NCBI RefSeq assembly: GCF_003762905.1
Contig: NZ_RJKS01000002.1
Location: forward strand, 168,033 to 232,032
DNA length: 64,000 bases
Direction of reading: 5' to 3'
Source of the DNA: Curtobacterium sp. ZW137
Lineage (GTDB): Bacteria; Actinomycetota; Actinomycetes; Actinomycetales; Microbacteriaceae
Shown here one piece after another: positions 24,518 to 33,245 of the stretch. The translations under genes and the position numbers were made by a program. Positions within the stretch are counted from its first letter, which is position 1. The number at the start of each line of letters is the position of its first letter. The notes under the pieces are model-generated. The model did no database searches and was not told where the DNA came from. It was given only the letters and a program-made list of their open reading frames with translations.

Positions 24518-25647
24518 GCCGCGGCGGCGGGGCGGGGGTGACCCCGGCCTCCAGGCCGACCCGCGACACGACGGACGCGAGCGGCCCGTCGGACGTGGGC
24601 CGTGCGCCGGACGGGGGCACCACGGACGCCGGCCGTGCGCCGGACGTGGTGCTCGCCGTGGACGGCGGCGGCAGCAAGACCGACGTCGTCGCGATCGCCC
24701 TCGACGGCACGCTCGTGGGGCACGCCCGCGGGCCCGGGTCGAACCCGCAGACCCGCGGGTGGGAGCTCGCCGGACCGATCCTCGACGACGTCCGCGGGCG
24801 GGTCGTCCACGCGCTCGACGGTGCGCGCGTCCTGACCACGCACGTGTACCTCGCGGGGCTCGACCTGCCCGACGAGATCACCGCGGCCACGGCGGCGCTG
24901 CAGCACTGGGCGCAGGACGGCGGGGCACCGGACGTCCTCGACAACGACCTGTTCGCGCTGCTCCGCGCCGGCACCCTGTCGCCGGACGCCGCCGCGGTGG
25001 TGTGCGGCACCGGCATCAACGCGCTCGCGGTGCGGGCCGACGGTGCGACCTCGCGGTTCCCGGCGATCGGGGACGTGTCGGGCGACTGGGGCGGTGGCGC
25101 GTACCTCGGCAACCGGGCACTGTGGCACGCGGCCCGGGCGGAGGACGGCCGCGGACCGGCGACGGCGCTGACGGCTGCGGTCCCGGCAGCACTCGGGCTC
25201 GGCACCGTCCGCGAGGTCACCGAGGCCGTCCACTTCGGCCGCCTCGACCAGAGCGTGTTCAACCGGCTCTGCCCCGTGCTCTTCGAGATCGCTGCCACGG
25301 GCGACCCGGTCGCCGCCGGGGTCGTGGCGCGGCAGGCGGAGGAGATCGTGCTGCTGGCGTCGGTCGCCCTCGGGCGGCTCGGCCTCGGCGCCGCCGGTTC
25401 GTCGGTCCCCGTCGTCCTCGGCGGGGGCGTGCTCGCCGCCCGGCACCCGCTGCTCGTCGACGCGGTCGTCGGCGGGTTGGCGGCCCGTGTGCCGGGCGCG
25501 GTGCCCACGTGGGTGACCGCTCCCCCGGTGCTCGGTGCGGGGCTCGCGGCGCTGGAGTCCGTCGGCGCGGAGCCCGCGGCGCTCGAGCGGTACCGGGCCG
25601 CGGTGCTGTCGCGGTCGTTCGCGTCCACGACGGCGCGCATCGCGTAG
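24505..25647 (+). CDS. BadF/BadG-type sugar kinase (N-acetylglucosamine kinase-like)
   Basis: 380 residues with an ASKHA ATPase fold. Phosphate motif 1 is VLAVDGGGSKTDVVAIALDG (about residues 50-70), an acidic catalytic site is DNDLFALLRAG, and phosphate 2 is VVCGTGINALAV. The first 48 residues are low-complexity (SRPTRDTTDASG) and may be disordered. GTG 24505 overlaps the GH4 gene by 13 bases and has a GGAG site; GTG 24538 is an alternative. It likely phosphorylates the imported sugar or its monosaccharide product. Last gene of the cluster, followed by a strong terminator. Confidence 0.82.
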   Translation: MGGLSRGGGAGVTPASRPTRDTTDASGPSDVGRAPDGGTTDAGRAPDVVLAVDGGGSKTDVVAIALDGTLVGHARGPGSNPQTRGWELAGPILDDVRGRVVHALDGARVLTTHVYLAGLDLPDEITAATAALQHWAQDGGAPDVLDNDLFALLRAGTLSPDAAAVVCGTGINALAVRADGATSRFPAIGDVSGDWGGGAYLGNRALWHAARAEDGRGPATALTAAVPAALGLGTVREVTEAVHFGRLDQSVFNRLCPVLFEIAATGDPVAAGVVARQAEEIVLLASVALGRLGLGAAGSSVPVVLGGGVLAARHPLLVDAVVGGLAARVPGAVPTWVTAPPVLGAGLAALESVGAEPAALERYRAAVLSRSFASTTARIA

Positions 25648-25660
25648 CCGCGGCCGGTCT

Positions 25661-25721
25661 GGTCGCGGAGAGCGACAGTGCTCGCCCCGGAGACGGGCGA
25701 GCACTGTCGCTTTGCGCGACC
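25661..25721. terminator. Bidirectional terminator between the sugar cluster and GAPDH
   Basis: A perfect 17-base stem (25671-25687 with 25695-25711) has a seven-base loop. Outer arms GGTCGCG (25661-25667) and CGCGACC (25715-25721) extend it across a small internal loop. It lies between two convergent genes, eight bases before the GAPDH stop codon, and should end transcripts from both sides. Confidence 0.85.
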
Positions 25722-25728
25722 GCTCCGG

Positions 25729-26754
25729 CTAGACCGCCACCGCCGGCGCGCCCGCGCGCGCGAGCATCCCGAGCGTGTCGACGACCCGGTTCGAGAAGCC
25801 CCACTCGTTGTCGTACCAGGCGACGACCTTCACGTGCCGCCCGCCGTCGACCCGGGTGAGCAGGGAGTCGAACACGCTCGACTCGCTCCGCCCGGTGATG
25901 TCCGTCGACACGATCGGGTCCGCCGTGAACGCCAGCACCCCGGCGAGCGGCCCGGCAGCAGCGGCCCGGTACGCCTCGTTCACCTGCTCGACGGTGACGT
26001 CCCGCGCGACGACGGTGTTCAGCTCGACGATCGACCCGACGGGCACCGGCACGCGGATGGCGTCCCCCGACAGCTTGCCGTCGAGTCGCGGGAGCACCAG
26101 CCCGATCGCCTTCGCGGCACCGGTGGTGGTCGGCACGATGTTCACCCCGGCCGCACGGGCACGGCGCAGGTCGCGGTGCGGCCCGTCCTGCAGGTTCTGC
26201 TCCTGCGTGTACGCGTGCACGGTCGTCATGAACCCGTGCTCGATGCCGGCGAGGTCGTCGAGCACCGACGCCAGCGGTGCGAGCGCGTTCGTGGTGCAGC
26301 TCGCGTTGCTGATCACGGTGTGGACCGCCGGGTCGAAGGTGTCCGAGTTCACGCCGTAGGCGATCGTCGCATCTGCACCGGTCGCGGGCGCGCTGATCAG
26401 CACCCGGTGCGCGCCGGCCGTCAGGTGCGCGGCGGCGGCGTCCCGGGCCGTGAAGCGGCCGGTGGACTCGAGGACGACCTCGACGCCGAGGTCACCCCAC
26501 GGCAGGTCGGCGGGCTCGCGGGAGGCGAGGACGCGGATCCGTCGGCCGTCGATCACGAGGGTGTCGCCGTCGACCTCGACGGTGCCGTCGAAGGGTCCGA
26601 GCGCGGAGTCGTAGCGGAACAGGTGAGCGAGGGTCTCCGGTGCGGTCAGGTCGTTGACGGCGACGACGTCGAGGTCGTCACCGCCCCGGGCGACGAGTGC
26701 GCGGAGGGTGTTGCGGCCGATCCGGCCGAAGCCGTTGATCCCGATGCGGGTCAT
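25729..26754 (-). CDS. gap: Glyceraldehyde-3-phosphate dehydrogenase
   Basis: 341 residues, phosphorylating GAPDH of glycolysis/gluconeogenesis, cytoplasmic. NAD site at the N-terminus (MTRIGINGFGRIGRNTLRAL). Catalytic Cys153 is in SNASCTTNALAPL, and His180 is in FMTTVHAYT. The C-terminal VAWYDNEWGFSNRVVD is diagnostic. A GAAAGGA site precedes the ATG. It stands alone, without pgk or tpi beside it, so it may be a second copy; the window cannot show whether another exists. The convergent terminator lies eight bases after the stop codon. Confidence 0.93.
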   Translation of the reverse strand: MTRIGINGFGRIGRNTLRALVARGGDDLDVVAVNDLTAPETLAHLFRYDSALGPFDGTVEVDGDTLVIDGRRIRVLASREPADLPWGDLGVEVVLESTGRFTARDAAAAHLTAGAHRVLISAPATGADATIAYGVNSDTFDPAVHTVISNASCTTNALAPLASVLDDLAGIEHGFMTTVHAYTQEQNLQDGPHRDLRRARAAGVNIVPTTTGAAKAIGLVLPRLDGKLSGDAIRVPVPVGSIVELNTVVARDVTVEQVNEAYRAAAAGPLAGVLAFTADPIVSTDITGRSESSVFDSLLTRVDGGRHVKVVAWYDNEWGFSNRVVDTLGMLARAGAPAVAV

Positions 26755-26870
26755 GGGGGTTCCTTTCGTTCCGCTGACCATGCTCACGGGCCTGGAGGCA
26801 CGGCTCCAGTGGCAGGACAGCCAGGGTCCGCAAGGATCTCGCCACCATCTCCGAGGCCCTGGCGGGTGCG

Positions 26871-27821
26871 TCAGTCCTGGAACGTGCGCCGGTACTCCGT
26901 CGGCGAGGTCCCGAGCACGCGGCGGAAGTGGGTCCGCAGGTTCGCGTCGGACCCGAGCCCGGCCCGCGCCGCGACCTGGTCCACCCCGAGGTCGGTGCGC
27001 TCCAGCAGCTCGCGCGCCAGGTCGACCCGCGCCCGCAGCACCCACTGCATCGGCGTGTAGCCGGTGTCGTCCACGAAGCGGCGTGAGAACGTGCGCGGCG
27101 ACACCGTGGCGTTCCGGGCGAGGACATCGAGCGTGAGCGGGTCGGCGAGGTGGCGGAGTGCCCACTCCCGGGTCTCCGCGAAGACGTCCCCGAGGGGTTC
27201 CGGGACGCTCCGCGGGACGTACTGCGCCTGCCCGCCGCTCCGGTACGGGGCGCTGACCAGCCGCCGGGCGACGTGGTTCGACAGCGCGACGCCGTGGTCC
27301 CGCCGCACCAGGTGCAGGCACAGGTCGATCCCGCTCGCGGCGCCCGCGCTCGTCAGGACCGTGCCGGCGTCGACGAAGAGCACGTTCTCGTCGACCTCGA
27401 CGGCGGGGTACCGGTCGCGGAGGACGCGGGTGTAGTGCCAGTGCGTCGTCGCCCGGCGGCCGTCGAGCAGTCCCGCTGCCGCGAGTGCGAACGCCCCTGT
27501 GGAGATCGCCGCGATCCGGGTCCCGCGCTCGTGCGCCCGGACGAGTGCCGCGACGACGGAGTCGGGTGGCGGGGTGTCGGCCGGGTACCGGTAGCCGGGC
27601 ACGAACACCGTGTCCGCCCAGTCGAACGCCTCGAGCCCGTGGTCGACGGCGTACGCCATGCCGTCCCCTCCGGCGACCCGACCGGCACGCGGACCGCACA
27701 CCCGGACCTCGTACGGCATGCTCGGCCGGTTCGAGAACACCTGCGCCGGGATCCCGACGTCGAGCGGCTTCGCTCCGTCGAGCACGAGCACCGCGACCCG
27801 GTGGAGGCGAGGGGACACCAT
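26871..27821 (-). CDS. GlxA-type regulator: DJ-1/PfpI-like domain plus AraC DNA-binding domain
   Basis: 316 residues. Residues about 6-170 form a DJ-1/PfpI-like fold (RVAVLVLDGAKPLDVGIPAQ; the nucleophile-elbow region AAISTGAFALAAAG has Thr where active enzymes carry Cys, so it is likely a sensor rather than an enzyme). Residues about 210-312 are an AraC helix-turn-helix pair (LTLDVLARNATVSPRTFSRR; VDQVAARAGLGSDANLRTHF). TAGCGT (27828-27833) six bases before the ATG suggests a leaderless mRNA. It sits 117 bases upstream of gap on the same strand, but no regulatory link is shown. Confidence 0.88.
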   Translation of the reverse strand: MVSPRLHRVAVLVLDGAKPLDVGIPAQVFSNRPSMPYEVRVCGPRAGRVAGGDGMAYAVDHGLEAFDWADTVFVPGYRYPADTPPPDSVVAALVRAHERGTRIAAISTGAFALAAAGLLDGRRATTHWHYTRVLRDRYPAVEVDENVLFVDAGTVLTSAGAASGIDLCLHLVRRDHGVALSNHVARRLVSAPYRSGGQAQYVPRSVPEPLGDVFAETREWALRHLADPLTLDVLARNATVSPRTFSRRFVDDTGYTPMQWVLRARVDLARELLERTDLGVDQVAARAGLGSDANLRTHFRRVLGTSPTEYRRTFQD

Positions 27822-27938
27822 GCCCCGACGCTAGCCGACCCGCACCCCCATGAGTTCTCCACAGGTCAGCGGCTGCCGACCTCCACGCCGAGCTCGTGCG
27901 CCAGGCGGTGCCGAACGGGCCTGACCAGCGTCCGCCCC

Positions 27939-28661
27939 TCAGGCGTCGCGGATCGCAAGCACCCGGTGCGGTGCCGCCGCCTCCGCCCGCCACCCCGTGG
28001 GCAGCGCCGCGTGCAGCTCCGGCAGCGTGAAGCTCCGCCGGATCGAGCGGAGCCCGTCCACGCGCACGAAGGTCCCTGCGGCCACCAGGGCCGACCCGAG
28101 CGCGTACGCCCGGTAGGCCGCGGGCGACCGCCGGATGTCCGAGTGCAGGCTCCGCGTCGTCGCGAGCCGCTCGGAGTCGGCCAGGAACCCCGCACGCTCC
28201 TCGTCGCCGAGGTGGTGCAGCACGTGGTTCGAGACCACCACGTCGAACCGCTCCCCGGCCGCGACGAGGTCGCCGCTCGACTGCTCCCGGAAGGTCACTC
28301 CGCGCGGCGTCGAGCGCGTCGCCGCCGCGATGGCACGGGGATCGGGGTCGATGCCGACCACCTCGACGTCGAACCCGTCGCTCGCCGCCCAGCGCACCAG
28401 CGCGCGGGCGAGGTCGCCGCCGCCACAACCGAGGTCGAGCACACGGCCGCGCCCATTCGCCGGCAGCGCCGGGACGACGTGGGTCCGCCACGCGGCCCGC
28501 CATCCGCTGACGAGCGAGTTCACGACGGCGAACCGCCGGAACGTCCGCGCGAGGGCGCGCGGGTCGCAGTCCGGGTCGTCCATCAGCTCCCGCAGCTCCA
28601 GGTCGCGGGTGCGCAGGTCGACGGCCGGGAGGCCCGGTCCGGCCTCGGTGCGTCGGCTCAC
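27939..28661 (-). CDS. Class I SAM-dependent methyltransferase, partner of a type III polyketide synthase
   Basis: 240 residues. The AdoMet-binding motif is RVLDLGCGGGDLARALV (about residues 73-89), with the acidic motif II VVGIDPDPRAI and a later FDVVVSNHVLHHLGDEE. Its GTG start overlaps the stop of the polyketide synthase gene (GTGA), so the two proteins are co-produced. It probably methylates the polyketide product, on oxygen or carbon. In many actinobacteria this pair is accompanied by an oxidoreductase and a prenyltransferase; none is present here. Confidence 0.85.
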   Translation of the reverse strand: MSRRTEAGPGLPAVDLRTRDLELRELMDDPDCDPRALARTFRRFAVVNSLVSGWRAAWRTHVVPALPANGRGRVLDLGCGGGDLARALVRWAASDGFDVEVVGIDPDPRAIAAATRSTPRGVTFREQSSGDLVAAGERFDVVVSNHVLHHLGDEERAGFLADSERLATTRSLHSDIRRSPAAYRAYALGSALVAAGTFVRVDGLRSIRRSFTLPELHAALPTGWRAEAAAPHRVLAIRDA

Positions 28662-29785
28662 CGGTACTCCACGGCCAGGTCCGGAGCCGCGATCGCCTCG
28701 GCGACACGGGTCCCGACGGCGGTCAGGCGGGCGCTCTCGACGGTGAGGCCGGGCCCGAAGGCGAGCGCGACGACGGAGGCCCCGTCTTCGATCCCGGCGT
28801 CGAACGCGTCCCGCAGCACGAAGAGCACGGTGGCGCTCGACATGTTCCCGTGGTCACGGAGGACGGCACGGCTGCTCGCCATCGCGGCGTCGGGCAGGGC
28901 GAGGGCGTCCTGCGTCCGGTCGAGGATGGCGCGTCCGCCCGGGTGCACGGCCCAGATCGGGACGTCCGCGGCGGGACCGTCGAGGAGCGGTGCGACGGCC
29001 TCCGCGACGGTGGCGCCGACGAGCTTGGGGACGGCGGTGCTGAGGACCATCTCGAAGCCCTCGTCGCCGATGTTCCACGCCATCTCCGACGCCCCCTCGG
29101 GGACGACCGTGGTCGCGAACCGGTCGAGCCGGAGCCCGGGGCCCTCCGCCGTGACGACCGCTGCGGCCGCGCCGTCACCGAAGACGCTGTTCGCGACGAT
29201 CTGGTCCGGGTCGTCCGACGCCCGGACGTGCAGCGTGCAGAGCTCGGCGCAGACCACGAGCACGACGGCGGTCGGGTCGGACTCGGCGAACGCGGCAGCG
29301 ATGCGGAGGGCGGGGAACGCGGCGAAGCAGCCCATGAAGCCGACGTGCTGCCGGAACACCGTGCGGCGCAGGCCGAGTTCCTCGACGATCGCCAGGTCCG
29401 GGCCCGGTTGCGTGAAGCCCGTGCAGGACACGGTCACGACGTGGGTGACCTCGGCCGGGTCCACCCCGGAGCGCTCGAGGGCGTCCCGGGCGGAGGCGAC
29501 GAACAGCGGCGGCGCGAGCTCGCGGTACCGGTCGTTGCGGGTCCCGGTCGACGGCGAGTGCAGGACCCCGTCGGCGTCGCGGAACGCGCCGGGCGCTCCG
29601 GCCGGGTCGAGGTCCGTCAGGACGGTGTGCCGATGCTCCACCGCCGAGGCGTCGAAGGCCGCTGGGACGATGCGGCGACCGAGCCGACCGAGGTCGGGCT
29701 GCGCGGTGAACAGGTCGCGCACGGCGGCCTGGTCGAGCGTCGTCGGGGGGACGGCGGTGCCGATGGCACGGATCGTTGCGGACAC
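28658..29785 (-). CDS. Type III polyketide synthase (chalcone/stilbene synthase fold)
   Basis: 375 residues, homodimeric condensing enzyme that extends a CoA-bound starter with malonyl-CoA. The triad is intact: Cys153 in GFMGCFAAFPAL, His281 in WAVHPGGRAIL and Asn314 in HGNMSSATVLFVL. The upstream VTHVVTVSCTGFTQPGPD region is typical of bacterial alkylpyrone/alkylresorcinol-type enzymes. The starter and chain length cannot be read from sequence. It is the first gene of a two-gene operon with the methyltransferase. GTG 29785 has a CAGGAT hexamer five bases upstream. Confidence 0.9.
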   Translation of the reverse strand: MSATIRAIGTAVPPTTLDQAAVRDLFTAQPDLGRLGRRIVPAAFDASAVEHRHTVLTDLDPAGAPGAFRDADGVLHSPSTGTRNDRYRELAPPLFVASARDALERSGVDPAEVTHVVTVSCTGFTQPGPDLAIVEELGLRRTVFRQHVGFMGCFAAFPALRIAAAFAESDPTAVVLVVCAELCTLHVRASDDPDQIVANSVFGDGAAAAVVTAEGPGLRLDRFATTVVPEGASEMAWNIGDEGFEMVLSTAVPKLVGATVAEAVAPLLDGPAADVPIWAVHPGGRAILDRTQDALALPDAAMASSRAVLRDHGNMSSATVLFVLRDAFDAGIEDGASVVALAFGPGLTVESARLTAVGTRVAEAIAAPDLAVEYR

Positions 29786-29826
29786 GCCTCATCCTGTCAC
29801 CGGGCCGTGGACGTGTCCCCAGGAAC

Positions 29827-29866
29827 GACGGGAGGCACGGTGCGGACCCGCACCGTGCCTCCCGTC
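29827..29866 (-). terminator. Terminator after gatB
   Basis: A perfect 18-base stem (29827-29844 with 29849-29866) has a GACC loop, 11 bases downstream of the gatB stop. It carries the GACGGGAGGC core and the flank CCGATCTGG found again in the terminator after the HtrA-like gene (57528-57569). Confidence 0.85.
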
Positions 29867-29877
29867 CGATCTGGTCG

Positions 29878-31380
29878 CTACGCCTGCGCGCGCTCCAGGA
29901 CCAGCTCGCGGACGCGCGCCGCGTCCGCCTGGCCCTTCATCGACTTCATGACCGCACCGATGATCGCGCCGGCGGCCTGGACCTTGCCGTCGCGGATCTT
30001 CGCGAGCACGTCCGGCTGCGCCGCCAGTGCCTCGTCGACGGCGACGGTGAGGGCGGAGTCGTCCGAGACGACCTTGAGTCCGCGCGACTCGACGACGGCT
30101 GCGGGCGAGCCCTCTCCGGCGATGACGCCCTCGAGCACCTGGCGGGCCAGACGGTCGGTCAGCTCGCCGGACTCGACGAGGGTGATGAGTTCGGCGACGT
30201 GTGCGGGCGACACCAGGTCGCCGGGGGCGGCGTCCTGCGTGTTCGCGACGCGGCTGATCTCGCCGGTCCACCACTTGCGCGCGGCCTGTGCCGGGGCGCC
30301 GGCGGCGACCGTGGCCTCGACCTCGTCGAGGAGCCCGCCGTTCACGACGTCCTGGAACTCGAGGTCCGCGAACCCGAACTCGCCCTTGAGGCGACGACGA
30401 CGGGCGACAGGGGCCTCCGGCAGGGACGCGCGGAGCTCCTCGATCATCGCCTTGTCCGGGATCACGGGCAGCAGGTCCGGCTCCGGGAAGTACCGGTAGT
30501 CGTCGGCGTCCGACTTCGGACGGCCGGCCGACGTGCGACCGGTGTCCTCGTGCCAGTGCCGGGTCTCCTGCGTGATCGTGCCGCCGTCCGCGAGGATCGC
30601 GGCCTGACGCTGGATCTCGTAGCGGATGGCACGCTCGACGGCGCGGAACGAGTTGACGTTCTTCGTCTCGGTGCGGGTGCCGAGCTTCTCCTGGCCCCAC
30701 GGGCGGAGCGAGATGTTCGCGTCGCAGCGCAGGTTGCCACGCTCCATGCGGGCCTCGGACACGCCGAGCGCCCGGACCAGGTCACGGATGACCTGGACGT
30801 AGGCGGCACCGAGCTCGGGGGCACGGTGCGCGGCGCCGAAGATCGGCTTCGTGACGATCTCGACGAGCGGGACCCCGGCGCGGTTGTAGTCCACCAGGGA
30901 GTACTCGGCGCCCTGGATGCGACCCGTGGCACCGCCGACGTGCGTCAGCTTGCCCGCGTCCTCTTCCATGTGGGCGCGCTCGATCGGCACCTGGAACAGC
31001 GTGCCGTCGGCGAGCTCGACCTCGACCTCCCCCTCGAAGGCGATGGGCTCGTCGTACTGCGAGATCTGGTAGTTCTTCGGGTTGTCCGGGTAGTAGTAGT
31101 TCTTCCGGGCGAACCGCGAGGACTCGGCGATCGAGCAGCCGAGCGCGAGCCCGAGGTTGATCGAGAAGCGCACGGCCTGCTCGTTCACCACGGGGAGCGA
31201 CCCGGGCAGCCCGAGGTCCACCGGGGTGACGTTCGTGTTGGGCTCGCCGCCGAAGAAGTTCGGGGCGTCGGAGAACATCTTCGTCTTCGTCGCGAGCTCG
31301 ACGTGCACCTCGAAGCCGAGGACCGGCTCGAAGCGCTCGAGCGCCTCGTCGAAGTCCATGAGTGCGTCCTTGGCGGCCAT
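29878..31380 (-). CDS. gatB: Asp-tRNA(Asn)/Glu-tRNA(Gln) amidotransferase subunit B
   Basis: 500 residues. GatB is the kinase-like, tRNA-binding subunit of GatCAB, which converts Glu-tRNA(Gln) (and Asp-tRNA(Asn)) to the amide form. Family motifs are [16 protein letters not shown] near the N-terminus, [17 protein letters not shown] in the middle and a C-terminal YqeY-like helical domain ([19 protein letters not shown]). Its ATG shares one base with the gatA stop. Its presence suggests the organism lacks a glutaminyl-tRNA synthetase. An ATG eight codons on ([10 protein letters not shown]) is a possible later start. Confidence 0.95.
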   Translation of the reverse strand: MAAKDALMDFDEALERFEPVLGFEVHVELATKTKMFSDAPNFFGGEPNTNVTPVDLGLPGSLPVVNEQAVRFSINLGLALGCSIAESSRFARKNYYYPDNPKNYQISQYDEPIAFEGEVEVELADGTLFQVPIERAHMEEDAGKLTHVGGATGRIQGAEYSLVDYNRAGVPLVEIVTKPIFGAAHRAPELGAAYVQVIRDLVRALGVSEARMERGNLRCDANISLRPWGQEKLGTRTETKNVNSFRAVERAIRYEIQRQAAILADGGTITQETRHWHEDTGRTSAGRPKSDADDYRYFPEPDLLPVIPDKAMIEELRASLPEAPVARRRRLKGEFGFADLEFQDVVNGGLLDEVEATVAAGAPAQAARKWWTGEISRVANTQDAAPGDLVSPAHVAELITLVESGELTDRLARQVLEGVIAGEGSPAAVVESRGLKVVSDDSALTVAVDEALAAQPDVLAKIRDGKVQAAGAIIGAVMKSMKGQADAARVRELVLERAQA

Positions 31381-32927
31381 CAGACCACGCCTTCCTCTGC
31401 TGCCGACTGCTGACTTGCGTCGAGGTCCGGGATCCGTTCGATGAGCGGGGCACCCCACTGCTGCTCGAGCAGGCGCTCCAGCGCCGCGCCGTAGCGGTAC
31501 AGGCGGGCGTCCTCGCGCTGCGGCGCCATCAGCTGCACGCCGGTCGGCAGGCCGTCCTCGGGCGCGAGGCCGTTCGGGATGCTCATGCCGGGCACGCCGG
31601 CGAGGTTCGCCGGGATCGTGGTGAGGTCGTTGAGGTACATCGCCAACGGGTCGTCGAGCCGCTCGCCGAGGGGGAACGCGGTCGTCGGGGCCGACGGGCT
31701 GATGAGCAGGTCGACGTGCTCGAACGCCTTGTCGAAGTCCCGCTGCACGAGCGTCCGGACCTTCTGCGCGCTGCCGTAGTAGGCGTCGTAGTAGCCGGCG
31801 CTGAGCGCGTAGGTGCCGAGGATGATGCGGCGCTTGACCTCCGGCCCGAAGCCGGCTTCGCGCGTCGCGGCCATCACGTCCTCGACGGTCGCACCGCCCT
31901 CGGGCGTGACGCGGAGGCCGAACCGGACCGAGTCGAACTTCGCGAGGTTCGAGGACGCCTCTGCCGGCAGGATCAGGTAGTACGCGCTGATCGCGTAGGC
32001 GAAGGAGGGGGCATCGATCTCGACGACCACCGCACCGGCGGCCTCGAGGATCGCGACCGTCTCCTGGAAGCGCTGCGTGACGCCGGCCTGGAAGCCGTCC
32101 CCACCCGCGAGCTCCTTGACCACGCCGACGCGCAGGCCCTTCAGCGTGTCCGCCTGCAGGCCGTCACGGGCGGCTGCCGCGAACGACGGCCACGCCTCCG
32201 GGATGGACGTGGAGTCCTTCGGGTCGTGCCCACCGATGACGTCGTGCAGGAGCGCGGCGTCGAGGACGGTGCGGGCGACCGGGCCGACCTGGTCGAGGCT
32301 CGACGCCAGCGCGATCGCGCCGTAGCGGCTGACCCCGCCGTACGTCGGCTTCACGCCGACGGTGCCCGTCACGGCACCCGGCTGACGGATCGAGCCGCCC
32401 GTGTCGGAGCCGAGGGCGAGCGGCGCTTCGAACGCGGCGACCGCAGCGGCCGAGCCACCACCGGAGCCGCCGGGGATCCGGCCGAGGTCCCACGGGTTGT
32501 GCGTCGGGCCGTACGCCGAGAACTCGGTCGTCGAGCCCATCGCGAACTCGTCCATGTTGGTCTTGCCGAGCGGCACCATGCCGGCCCGACGGAGCTTCAG
32601 CACCGTGGTGGCGTCGTACGGCGGCACCCAGCCCTCGAGGATCTTCGAGCCGGAGGTCGACGGCATGTCGATGGTGCAGAGGACGTCCTTGATGGCGACC
32701 GGCACACCGGCGAGCGCGCCGAGGTCGTCGCCGGCCGCACGACGGGAGTCGATCGACTTCGCGACGCCGATGGCGTTCTCGTTGACGTGCAGGAACGCGT
32801 GCACGTCGGGGTCGACGGCCGCGATGCGGTCCAGGTGCGCCTGGGTCGCCTCGACGCTGGAGACGTCGCGCGCCACCAGGGCGTCGGCGAGCGCGGCCGC
32901 GCTGAGGCGGGTGATGTCGTCGGTCAC
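31380..32927 (-). CDS. gatA: Amidotransferase subunit A
   Basis: 515 residues, amidase-signature glutaminase that releases ammonia for GatB. The Gly/Ser-rich signature is visible as [21 protein letters not shown] followed by [15 protein letters not shown], with the Ser-cisSer-Lys triad (Lys in VAIKDVLCT). Its GTG start overlaps the gatC stop (GTGA) and its stop overlaps the gatB start, so the three subunits are tightly coupled in the order C-A-B. Confidence 0.95.
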   Translation of the reverse strand: MTDDITRLSAAALADALVARDVSSVEATQAHLDRIAAVDPDVHAFLHVNENAIGVAKSIDSRRAAGDDLGALAGVPVAIKDVLCTIDMPSTSGSKILEGWVPPYDATTVLKLRRAGMVPLGKTNMDEFAMGSTTEFSAYGPTHNPWDLGRIPGGSGGGSAAAVAAFEAPLALGSDTGGSIRQPGAVTGTVGVKPTYGGVSRYGAIALASSLDQVGPVARTVLDAALLHDVIGGHDPKDSTSIPEAWPSFAAAARDGLQADTLKGLRVGVVKELAGGDGFQAGVTQRFQETVAILEAAGAVVVEIDAPSFAYAISAYYLILPAEASSNLAKFDSVRFGLRVTPEGGATVEDVMAATREAGFGPEVKRRIILGTYALSAGYYDAYYGSAQKVRTLVQRDFDKAFEHVDLLISPSAPTTAFPLGERLDDPLAMYLNDLTTIPANLAGVPGMSIPNGLAPEDGLPTGVQLMAPQREDARLYRYGAALERLLEQQWGAPLIERIPDLDASQQSAAEEGVV

Positions 32928-33223
32928 TGCTCTTCTCCCAGGATCGCCGTCACGCGGAACCGTTCGCCGTCCGTGTCGGGCGCCCCGGAGAGCGCCTGCT
33001 CCTGCGTCAGCGTCGCGCCGACCACGTCGGGTCGGAGGACGTTCGCGAGGGCGACCGGGTGGCTGGTGGCGGGGACGTCCGGCGTGGCGACCTCGGTCAC
33101 CTTCGCGACGCTGTCGACGATGTGCGACAGCTCCCCGGTCAGCTTCTCGATCTCGGCGGGCGTGAGGGCGATACGTGCGAGGTTCGCCAGGTGGGCGACC
33201 TGCTCGCTCGTGATGTCAGGCAT
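32924..33223 (-). CDS. gatC: Amidotransferase subunit C
   Basis: 99 residues, small subunit that stabilises GatA-GatB. The pattern [21 protein letters not shown] at the N-terminus and the helix-rich middle are typical. TAGACT (33231-33236) exactly seven bases before ATG 33223 indicates a leaderless promoter driving the whole gatCAB operon. Confidence 0.93.
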   Translation of the reverse strand: MPDITSEQVAHLANLARIALTPAEIEKLTGELSHIVDSVAKVTEVATPDVPATSHPVALANVLRPDVVGATLTQEQALSGAPDTDGERFRVTAILGEEQ

Positions 33224-33245
33224 GCCGACCAGTCTACCGAGCGCG

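Noticed and set aside
26755..26870. Riboswitch or small RNA upstream of gap
   Set aside because: Only a few short hairpins; no conserved pattern that I recognise.
27822..27938. Remnant of a third gene (oxidoreductase) after the methyltransferase
   Set aside because: No frame in this 117-base gap shows a recognisable domain; it fits a promoter region for the GlxA-type gene.
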